From: Bombyx mori
Lineage: Eukaryota; Arthropoda; Insecta; Lepidoptera; Bombycidae
Direction: 5' to 3'
DNA length: 64,000 nt
Assembly: GCF_030269925.1 (NCBI RefSeq)
Contig: NC_085116.1
Span: 1,736,001-1,800,000, forward strand
Shown here: positions 51,865 through 63,800 of the stretch, piece by piece
Layout: each line of letters opens with the position of its first letter
Position numbering within the stretch: the stretch's first letter is position 1
Notes under the pieces: model-generated
What the model was told of the DNA's origin: nothing
Seen by the model: the letters and a program-made list of their open reading frames with translations, nothing else
The model's database searches: none
Translations under genes and position numbers: made by a program

Positions 51865-54800
51865 CTGGAATTAAATTGTTAACAATGTTATAAACATATT
51901 TTCATGGAAAAAATCGGTGATAGTGAAGAAAACGGGGTCTGAAAATGGGGTAGTAGCGACATCTGCCACCCTACGGCGTAGGCTATTTAGAAACCACTGT
52001 AGATCATTGCAAATCAGAGTTAATTAAATACGCAATATGTGCCTTAATAAGTTTGCGAAGAATCCTTTAGTACTCCTAGTCGAAGACGACAGTACCTACT
52101 ATCAAGTCGAAGAGAGTCGGAAAACACTTTACACTCACATATTGAAATAAGCACTGGTTTTTCAAAAAACACTACCTAATTGAAAATTTAACGGGTCGAC
52201 ATGACCTAAATATAGCGCGGGGAGTCATCGCACAGTTACATCAAATAGATACTCACTTTGTAGAGCGCGAAGATGAGCAGGAGCAGCAGCAGCGCCCCGA
52301 TGATGGCGGCGAGGATGATGACCCACAGCGGCACGCCGCCCCCGCGCGCGCCCAGCTGCGGGCTCAGCGACGTGCGCGCCTCCCCCCGCGCCCAGCCCGC
52401 CCCCGCGCCGCCCGCCGCGCCGCCGCCCAGCCGCGACACGCGCGCCGCGCACAGCGACGACAGCACTATCGGCCGCTCCTTCGAGATCTGCAATCCAGGG
52501 CTGCTACTGAGGGCGCGGATATCGAGACTCCGAACTCATATGAGGGGGAGTGGTGACATGTCGTGTAGTGTATAGGCTCTGATGTTCTCAGAGTAGCCGC
52601 CGGTCCCCTAAATCATTCGCCGGCTAAATCATTCATAACTTTACGTTGCATTGAGTTCAACTTTGCAAAAATAGAACAATTGTAATTTAATATCTATACA
52701 TATATTATGTATATGAACAGAAAAAATTGTTAAGTACCAGTATGAATTATATTTTCTTTGTGTTTATGAAAATCTTTTAGAAGAAAGTCAATGTTTTAAA
52801 AAAAAATTGTATATAGCATAGTGATTGTGGACAAATTTCTATCATTGAACGTAAGTTAATAATAAATGTGGTATCCTTCAAAATTTCATTTACATATAAC
52901 CACAGCAGTCTTTAAGCGAACAGCCGGGATATCACCGCATGTTTTCGTATCAAACCAACTAACACGTTACAAACACTATCTCTTAATAGAAACCTATCAC
53001 GATTTTTACTTTTAATCAAAAAACTATAGATACACCAAACTATGTTTTTGGGATGAGTCATTAAAATTTACTTCCAGAGGCAATAATTGAAAACTGATTA
53101 GAAAGAGTACAGACGAATTTGTTTGCTCCCTACATCCTACCCACCGTTAGGACGTTTGTAACAGCGGATATATCGTGAAACTCATGAAATGTGAAAATTG
53201 TAGTGGGTTCTTACCCATTGAAGGTATCAGGCAGACAGCCGCGAAAGCTTAGAACAAATCCAACATGGCCAATAATCACTAATTCACCGAATGACCCACC
53301 TCGTTAAGTACAGTTGCGTTGATCCTGGACCGCAGCGCCACCCACACCTCCTGGCCCTTCAGCAGCCTGCCCGTGGTGCACCTCATCACTTCACATTTGT
53401 ATTTCTCCTGACAGTTGGTTAAGATGTCCTTGAGTTGCTTGTCAACTTGTGACTGAAATTAAAAACAATACGTTTTATTTCCTAGCGCTTGTGGACTGTT
53501 AAAGCCATCACCTTCGGATACAGTTACAGTTAAAATTAACCTTAAATGGTCTCCTCATTCCTCATTAATTGATCTCTTAAAAATTGCTTCCGATAAAATG
53601 AGATTACCACTGATCACCCCCTATCGTCCTCTTAATGATTGACATTTCCCAAGAGAGGCACTAGCGGTTAAGTCAGAAATAAAATTTACTGGAAATTAAA
53701 AGAGGGGAAGTAATAATGATTTACCAGCAAAACAAAAACGACATTACCTGATCGACCTGTCTCCTTCTCCTGGTGTTTTCTCGGCTACTAGTGGAGCCAT
53801 AATTTCCAGAATGGCTGTTGTATGAAGAGCCACCTCCTGCAAAGTTATAACGAAACTGATACTTTTTCCATCGAAGCTTCGTCAACCCTACGTCCGTCAT
53901 TTTTTCCCCTTACTATTCGCTGGTAGCGTAAGGGGTTATTCCAGCTAAGCGCGGACGAGGTACGGCCATCGTAGGACACGGTCCATGTGCTTAAAGACTC
54001 CCTTTTAAACGCGTATGAAGGACGTGTCCTATCGCTCAGGAATCACAGAGAAGGTATTGTTACCTGATCTTTTGAAATGCATTTATTCACAACAAGTATT
54101 TTAAGCTCTTTAAAATATTGTCTTATTCATATTTATTAATTGTCTTTTTATGCATACCTGATTGAGAAGAATAAGAATATCCACTGCTCCACGATCGGCT
54201 TCCATCCTGTGCGCTCCCCCCAGACTGATAAGCAGAACCTCCAGTTCGGTAACTGCCTCCACCAGACAGATAAGCACCTCCTCCAGCTTGATGCCCGGCT
54301 CCTCCAGCTTGATAAGCCCCGCCAGATTGGTAACTACCACCAGCAGTGCCGGTGCGACTTCCAGCTTGTCCGCTGCCGGCGTTGGTTACGTCACCGATCG
54401 CGTATTTGAACTCATTGTTAGGGTTAGAAGCAGCGAAAGCTCCAAAACCAAGTCCTTCGTTGTCTTCTTCGTCACCCACTACAGTGACTGTTGAGGCTCC
54501 TCTGAAAGTCGACGACCCGGCTTTCACAAGGTCAGGGTTAACTGTCTCTGTGGTTCCCCAGGATCCATGGACAAAGCCTTGTCCAGATCCTGAGCCTTGA
54601 GAGAACTGACTATTTCCTTGAACAGAGCCTTGCCAATTTTGTCCACCTTGGGTCTGAGTTTGGCCCGAACCTTGGACGTAACCACCAGAGCCGTGAGCGA
54701 ACGAGCCGCTGTGTTGCTGTCCTCCTTGGTTATTAACGTATCTATAAAAGTAAAATTCATAGATAAAGAGAAACCTCACGAAATGCTGTTACAACTTGGA

Positions 54801-57800
54801 TGTTGCGTAAACACATGAGCAAAGAACTTACGTATTAAATGAACTTCCAGCTTCACCTTCATGCCCAAGTTTTCCGTATTCCGTGCTAGTCTCAGTCTGG
54901 AATATGGTGTTGTTATTTGCGTCGTAAACTGTCGTTATATTCCTAATGCGAACGACTCTTCCTCCATCGACATAGATCTGTCCGTCGGCTCCTTGAGTGA
55001 AGCCACCCTGGGTGAAACCGCCCTGCCCGTTTCCTTGTGCGAAGGCTTCAAGACTTTTCTTGATTTTCTCCTGTTCTTCAACAGTCAGACCTTGTCCATT
55101 CGTCCACTTGTATGTATAAGTAGTTCCGCCGTTCTGTCCTCCCTGACTGAACTGATGTTGTCCAGATTGCTGTTCTTGACCTCCACTATACTGACCTCCG
55201 GAAGTTTGACTAAACTGCCCACCAGCACTGTGATCTCCACCGTATGGACCTCCGGAAGATTGACTAAACTGCCCACCAGCAGTTTGACCTCCGCTGTATT
55301 GACCTCCAGAAGTGTGAGTGAACTGACCACCAGCAGTTTGACCGCTACTAAGCTGACCACCGGAATTGGCGGGGCCAGTTTGGGTGGACGATCCCTGTTG
55401 TCCACCTGACACGAAACCTCCAGATTGTGACGTCACTGTACCGCCGCTGGTGGAATGCTGCTCCCATTGCGCTGGAACAACAAATACATTACAATTTTGT
55501 CCCGAAGTGTTAATACAAAGAATAATATATTTCGTGTCAATAAAGCCTGCAGTAGACTCACTCTGCCCGTAATATCCGAAGCCACCGACGAGCTGTGCTT
55601 CAGTGTACATGTTGGTGCTCGCCATTGCTGTAAAATAAATTAACCTTGAATATCATTTTCAATCGACTCCTCGAAGCGGTCTAGGGGTTTAACCGATATT
55701 TTTCCAGCACAATAAAATATTGCTCATATTTAAAACGAGAAACAGCAAATTTTTTTTAGGCATTAACCGCTTATTTTTACTGTAAAGCAGTTGACAGTTG
55801 ACGTTCTAGATTAAAAAAGGGAACATCTGTCATAGTATACAGCTGAGACTTACACCTCATGTTGCGAAGTGGTGGCAACTACTTTGTGATTTGTACAAAG
55901 ATGGTCGTGACTTATCTGCCCATATAAATATATGCTTCCTATATTATTTGACACGATGGAGAGGGAGGGGGGGGGGGTAGTCAATGACATGGTTTATTGC
56001 AGTACTGGATTATTGCGTTATGAAACAGACTTGTGAAATGAATTACACAAACCTTCTCTTTCCTTTTCGAGCAGAGGCATGTAGGGATTCTGGACGAAGA
56101 GGTTCTCTGTGTTGATGTGTCGCGCCACGTTGCACTTGATGTTCCCGAGCCACTGCGGCTGCACCAGCATGTACATCAGGTTTTCGCCTGGAAACAGAAT
56201 TTGGGCTGAGCGAAGGTGTCGGAAAATGTGTCTCTGGTGAGGAATCAAAAAATCCAGTTGGCGTTTCGATTGGTACATACTCATTCCGTTAGACCTAAAG
56301 TGTACTTTCATTGTTTAATGAGGAAATGGTCCGGGTGCAGAAGCATCCATAATTCATGCCACAAGTTCGCATTACAAAAATGGTTTTCTAGTTTGTGAAC
56401 CCTATTACGTTACCCATTTATTTCAGGATTGACTCTTAATGAACAAACCTGAAAGAGCTATATAGAATACGATTACACTAACGAAATCGAGCAAAAAAAA
56501 TATTATTTTAATTAATAGGATAACATTTCCTATTGCAGTAAAATTCAGAACAATAAGTAAGGCCATTTCCTCGGTGCTACCTTCAAGAGTCTGATAGGGC
56601 CACATGAAGTACATCTCGGCTTCGTCTACGGTGAAGGGCCCCTCGTTCTTGATGCTGTACTTGTGGATCACGGGGGGGCCCAGCTTGGTGTCGTCCTTCA
56701 GGTCGGTCGCTTCGTATACCGACGCGTTGTAATGGAGCTCGGGCGGGTCTGAGGTCCTGGGGACGATAGCGACTTGTGTCAATTGTCAGTTTGAGTCGCT
56801 GGAGAAAAATTAAGTATTAGAGCAAACCGACCTGTACGTCACTCTCGCGGTCGTATGCCCGCTCACTTTACATAGTTTTTAGTATCTATGTCCGTCTTTT
56901 GACACAGAAGTGTATAATCTATGTTCCGTGCGCTCCCGTTTTGAGTGTGAGTAGCGTGCGCCCGCATTATATTGTAATTATCGTTTTAAATCGAAAATTG
57001 TTTGTGTATATAACAAGATTAGAATTCGAAATTTGATATTAGTGACTAACCCATATAGTTATATTGAATAAAAATACCCCTGAGACCTACCCCTCACTAT
57101 AGTATTCATTTATTCACTAATAGCGGGTATTCTGAATTTAATATCCAGGTCTGCGCTGCAACTAATCCAATAATTTATCATAACAGTAATTGTAGATCAT
57201 CGCCATTAAGATGAGAACAGCACGGCTCTTTAATCGTACAACTGTAGTCTGAAGAAGTGAAGAGCAGAAACAGCTGGTACAGTGTGGATTTCAGCCTCAT
57301 GTTCCAAGGTGGACGGCGGTACCAATGTTATTATGAGGTTAACTGCGGTATCCACCTAACAACCCGGTCATGATCAACGCTCTTCTAAGCCTCAATTGAA
57401 TAGAAAGGTCTCTCATACCCGATGACAGAGAGCTGTGCTCTGATGATGACGCCGATGTTCATGTTCATGACGTTGTCGTAATCGGTTCCTTGCTCGGGGT
57501 TGGTGGAGTTCGCTTCCATGTAGAAGTTCAGTGACGTCACGAGCGCGTCCACTTCGAGGATCACGCGGAAGTTCACCTGAAACGCATTAAAGAGATTCAG
57601 TTTGCCTCTGTTTTCGTAGGAATAAAAAACGCGGAGAGCGCTTTGTTCGTAAAACATAAAATTTTGTGAGTGTGTGTTTTTGAAATAATGCGAAATAAAG
57701 ATGTGCGATTTCTGTAATTCGGTTTCTCGAGATCGGAAGCGTAAAGTTTCATTCAAAATTGTAATTTAGCATGATGGATAACTGGTAACTTCCTACCTAC

Positions 57801-60800
57801 CTTATCATCAAAATGGTCGTATATAAGAATAGGAATACATACAAAAATTATAGTCATAACGTCTGAAAATATGCAAAAAAAAAAACTGTATGAGTTTCAA
57901 AATAAAATTTAATTATTACATTTTTGATGATTCGTGTTTTTTAAGATGTTGATTACCAGAGAATCTTTATTAGTAATTTAAAAATCCTGACTGACTCACG
58001 ATCCTTCTGGTGTTAACTATATATGCAACTGAGTCAATAAGAACCAAAATAGAGAGCTGCTTCTCCCATTGAGACGTAATGTCAAAGTTTCAACTACAAA
58101 CTGGAAAGCAAGATAGTTCCTCTGTCAAATTTTTGTACTGATTGAAACTTCTACCGCGCCCTACCAACAGTGACTATCACTGTCGATCAGCTGTCTCTAA
58201 CATTACTACTGGTGTTACCAGCGGCATTGTAGTCCTGCACTTAGAGGCGTCACCTTGGCTGGTTCAATTACGAAGCAGTCATGTGTTTCACTTCGAAAGG
58301 TGGAACAGCCGGTACTATAAAATTGAAACTCAGACCTCAAGCTGGGTGGCGAAATACACGTTGCTATGTCTATGCGCGCCGGTAGCTATTGAAGAAAAGA
58401 AACTCACAAAAAAGTGTGTGTGTGCAAGTCACACACGGTAGAAGTGAAACTTATAAATAAGATATAGATATACTGACTATTCCACTATACAGGAGCATAC
58501 ATATGGACAATGTTTAGTAGACGATAGTGGGGATGCTACGAAGAGTCGCGCAAAGAGGAGACCGAAAACGTCTAATGTGTTCTATCTCATTCTCTCGCCG
58601 GTTGAATCCTATACATTTATGTGTTTGTGTCTCTATGGACTTATTTTTTCGTTTCATCGAGTTTGAAATCACAACGATTCTAAAGAAGTTTCACTTTGAA
58701 AAGTCCATACCACAGTATTCCTTACCTTCTGTCCACTGGCCATGGGGTTGCCTATATCACACTTCAAAGTAGAGTTCCCGTCGGATTCCCTCTTCTCTAT
58801 AGAACAGTATATAGGAGTCACTATATTGTCCTTGTCTAAACGTTCGGTCTTCGCGTATGTAACTCCGGCAGGAATCAGCAGGTAGTAGGCAGCTTCGAAG
58901 GCGTCCTCGCCGGAGTTCTCCACTTTCACATCGATGTTCAAGTTTTCTCCGGAGCCGAGAACGTAGTTCACGATCGGGCTGTTGAAAAAGATAGTTCAAA
59001 TCAGGCGTACTCTTCTATTAAACAAGAGTTACGCTACAGCAGCGAAGAATCCGCGCTGTAGTGCTTGGACATTTGATGTGATTTGGTGGCGCTTTTGTAA
59101 CACTGATATCACGTGTCGTGGGTACTACGACGAATAGAACTACCCAAAATGCTTCAAAAATTTAAAACTCTCAAATATCATGATTAGCAAAATTTATTTA
59201 TCAGTAAGCATAGATGGAGGTTTTATCTCATGAGCTTATGGCTTGAATAGTGGCACTAGGGGGTCGCGCATCTTGGTTCAAGTGGCGGATATATTAACTG
59301 CATAGGAATAACAGTAGCTAAAACTGATGACTGTTAGTGAGAAACATCAGTATATTATATCAGAAAGGTTAGCACCAGCGCTTGAGGCCTCACAAATTCC
59401 ACGAAACTCATTAACCTCAATGAAATTTGCACTGTAGTGCTAGTAGCTCCAGGATATAAAATACACGTCTTTCGATAAATTGCTTTTAATAATAAATTAA
59501 TAAATGTTCCACGTCCAACGGTTTTAAGTTCGAGCTGACAAGACAAGAACCTGCATAACCACATTATGCAAAACGAGATATCTTGCACAAAAATGCCGAG
59601 TACGATCAGAAATCGAACCGGGTATCTATAATTTTGTGCTATTTGTGTTCATATATTTGTGCTTCACCACTTGCTGTTTGCGTCTGCGTGTCGGAAGCTG
59701 ACGGCGCGGTACTCACGTGGCGGCGGACATCCTGAGGTCGGGGATGCAGATGTTGTCGGGTCCGCAGTTCTTCTGTATGTGGAGCGCGTCGGAGTGCGCG
59801 GCGGCGCGCGTGCGGTCCAGCACGGGCGGGACGGCGGCGCCCGACGGCTGCGGCACCAGCTCGTACGACAGCTTCACCTCTATGGGCGTCAGCTTGTCGC
59901 GGATCTCCTCCTATAAGCAACACACACATTTTTTTTATTGCTTAGATACGCGGACGAGCTCACAGTCCACTTGGTGTTAAGTGGTTACTGGAGCCCATAG
60001 ACATCTACAACGTAAAAGCCACCACCCACATTGAGATATAAGTTCTAAGGTCTCAGTATAGTTACAGTTTTATACCGTTTGTTCTGTGGGGAGGCTCTGA
60101 GGAATTGTTTGCGATGATCCCCTCATCTCCTTTTTATCATCGCACCTCCCGCCACCGGAGCAGAGTTCATCCATATTATCTGAAACCGCTGCGTTCATCG
60201 ACAGTGCGTTTCCAGAGGTCTTTTTTCTCACGTACCATCCGGCTATAGAATGAGCTCCCCTCCACGGTGTTTCCCGAGCGCTATGACATGTCCTTCTTCA
60301 TGAGAGGCTTGTGAAGAGTATTAAGCAGTAGGCAGCGGATTGGCCCTGCCCCTGGCATTGCTGAAGTCCATAAGACCATGGATAACGGTAACCACTCACC
60401 ATCATGTGGGCCGTATGCTCGTCTGCCTACAAGGGTAAAAAAAAGGCTGCTCCACCCTTCAAACCGAAACGCATTACTGCTTCACGGCAGAAATAGGCAG
60501 GGTGGTGGTACCTACCCGTGCGAACTCACAAAAGGTCCTACTAGAGGAGGGAGTACTCGCGCACACCGCACTATTGAAAGTAAATCTCAGGTTCTAATGT
60601 GGTGTAATGAAACTTTTTATTGCTCACATCTAAGTAGACAACGACATCTTTGCACTCCTGCAGTCCCTGCGTCAGCATGATGTGGGTCTTGTATGTCGTC
60701 TCTCTGGTTTCAGCTAAGAACAGTCGCTTGCTGGTCGTCTGACGCGAATCCAGGTCTAAAGTCACCTCGAAATCTGCAAAATTATATATATAAAATATTA

Positions 60801-63800
60801 TACGTTGAGCAGGACGTCAGTTGGAAGCACGGGTTTGGATGATTAAAAACATTTTATGCATTTGATAATATGTGTATTTTGATAAAATATGTATTTTAAA
60901 GTTACTCGTTCTTTATACTAAAATATCGTAATGTATTTATATTTTAATGAAAATAGGGCTTTTTATTGTGGAATTCATCCGGCCCCAAATTAGGATTCCC
61001 TTTATTATAGGACACAGAGATTGACATATATACTTATATACGTTCAAATATATACATATACGGATAATATAACGCCTACCCAGAGAGCAAAGAAAACTGG
61101 TCATCACAAGAATGTTTGCCCGATGTGAGAATCGAACCCACGACCCTCGACGCAACAATAGGGTCGAGGCGCCACCGAGACAGTCAGATTTATTAGGTTA
61201 AGCACTAGGTGCCTGAATGCTTCACAGAGTATATGTCTATAGATTGGATGAGTGTTTGATTGGCATCTACCACTACTTTCAGTTTCGGCATAAGCAATGT
61301 GAATATGAAAAAAAGTAATCAAAACTTTCTTTTAAATTATCTAATCCTTTTATAACTTAATAAATTTTTTTGTACAAACTAAACTGGAATATCTAATTTT
61401 AAAAAAAAGAACCACAGAACTCACAACGTTTAGCGTCAATCTCGATATAAAAGCCAAACGGTCCGTCAACATAATTTTAAATTCAGCATCGCGATCTAGC
61501 CCTGACATACTAGATCTTAGAATCACTAAGATGGAGTACTTCCGACCGCCGCCTTGGCTCCGACGCCGCGACGTCGAGAAACATACGGAAGATGTTTGCT
61601 ACGTAACAATTATTTACAGGAAACTACACAGCACAAGCATGGCCCCGCGAACTACGGAGCAGCTCACGGGAATTATGATCGTGAATGATTTATCGACGAC
61701 AACGCTTCTACAACTCACCGAAGTAGCAAATGTATCCCTCGGCTTGGAAACAAATTTCATAGCACGTAAGTATGAATTGTAAACACAGTCGACATTCAAA
61801 TCGATATTAAATCAGTTAAGACTGCCGAACCACAATTTAATGTGGCAAATGGTATCTCAAATTATTATTTTGTATCGATTTTTAATTAAAACAGAAAAAG
61901 TTCATTCTTTAGTCCAGAATTACTGAAGTCGCTGCACATAGCCTCCTATTTTATTTACACTCCTTTCATTTTACATTTTACATAATTTAAGTCGTCGTGG
62001 CGTAAAGGATAAGACTTCCGGTGCATTCGTATCGAGCGATGCACCGGTGTTCGAATCTCAGGCGGGTACCAATTTTTCTAATGAAATACGTACTTAACAA
62101 ATGTTCACGATTGATTTCCACGGTGAAGGAATAACATCGTGTAATAAAAATCAAACCCGCAAAATTATAAATTGCGTTATTAATGGTGGTAGGACCTCTT
62201 GTGAGTTCGCACGGGTAGGTACCACCACCCTGCCTATTTCTGCCGTGAAACAGTAATGCGTTTCGGTTTGAAGGGTGAGGCAGCCATTATAACTATACTG
62301 AGACCTTAGAACTTATATCTCAATGTGGATGGCGCATTTACGTTGTAGATATCTGTAGACACCGGTAACCATTTAACACCCGGTGGCAGCTCCTCCACCC
62401 AACTATGATAATAAGATCATAACGCGAGCTGTTTTAAAAGTAGCTCAATTTCAATATCCTAATTATTGCAAACGCTTCACGTTATACAATTCGATTTATA
62501 AAGTTTCAAATCAGCAAGCACTCACTTATCTGCTGGTCCACGTTGACCCCGGTGTAGGTGAGACAGAACATGACCTGGGCGCACGCGACCTCCGTGCCGT
62601 TACTGAGATGGCACTTCTTGTCCGTGAGCGAGATGAGCTTGCTCTCGCCCATGAACTTCACTTCGGCACTCACCTTGACGACGGGACGAGACCTGGAACG
62701 CATTTAGCGGATGTAATCGTGACGTCATTTGAATCCGGCCACACACGGACAACGTATTGAACTAATCAGAGTACATTTATTTATGGTTTCACTATAACAA
62801 ACAAATAGGATGGGAAGGCAGGGGATCACGCGGCCGATCACCAACCCTCTATACATCGTCAGCGCAACCACGACCACTCTGACAACTCTTATCCCATAAA
62901 TAACACACAATATATTAGTTATAGATAAGCAACTAAAGCACTGAACAAAAATGTTTACGGGCTTCGACCACTAGATGGCTTCTCTTCAATTAGTTTCTCA
63001 TTGCTCCTGTAGATGGCAGTAGCATTAACTATCCTATATTTAATTTTTAGTGAAAGATTTTGTAAATTTTCAGAAACCATAAATTGATAAAGTTTTATCA
63101 AGTTGTCTATTTAATTTAATTATTGTATAAGTTTAGGGCATCCGCTACAAGATGTCGATAGTTTCCATACAAAAATATATTTGTCTTAACAACTTACTTT
63201 AAAAACACAACACTGTTGGACTTATAGGCTCCGACTGCCAAATCGGTGTAGTTGTTGTTGTCGAGGTCCACTCCGCCGGACAGCGAGAAGCCGAACGTGC
63301 TCAAGGTCGGCGAGATCTCCTCCGCGGTGATGGCCTGCGAGTACTTCTCCAATATGCCGACTTCGCTTCCGTGGTAGATGTAGACCACGCCCCGGCCTTT
63401 CTCTCCGCCGTATGGAGCTCCCACCGCGATATCTAGAAAACGAAACGTGAAGTGATCTAGAAAATACGTTCAGTTTTCTGTTTTTACAAAAACATGCAAT
63501 TGAAGCCAATTAATAATAATTTAATTTGCGAGGGAACGGGGTTTGTTTTCAAAAGACCTTATTTCAAAAACGTAACTTATATTTAGTACCTAAATTTAAG
63601 AATTTTATGCACAGAGACGGAACTTTCTTGGTTATACCCGATGGAGTATGCCAAACCGATGCCAAATGATGATTTGGCACAAACTAGTATTGAGGTAAAG
63701 ATATTGAAAAAACATAACATAACATAAGTTATCAAAAAGATGGAACAGATAAAAGTTACACCAGCGTACTGGGTATAGGCCACTTCTACCGGCTCCCCAG

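Noticed and set aside
54123..55625. Two long Gly/Ser/Gln frames as an independent silk-like or cuticle gene
   Set aside because: They have matching splice phases with integrin exons on both sides and no start or stop of their own within the exons.
57385..57418. Extension of the integrin exon past 57419 to a stop
   Set aside because: The donor GTATGA joins in phase to the conserved calf-2 exon at 56756, as expected from the family. The extension would truncate the receptor.
61110..61185. A possible minus-strand tRNA gene
   Set aside because: Same reasoning: tRNA-like head of a SINE with a non-tRNA body and no clean cloverleaf.
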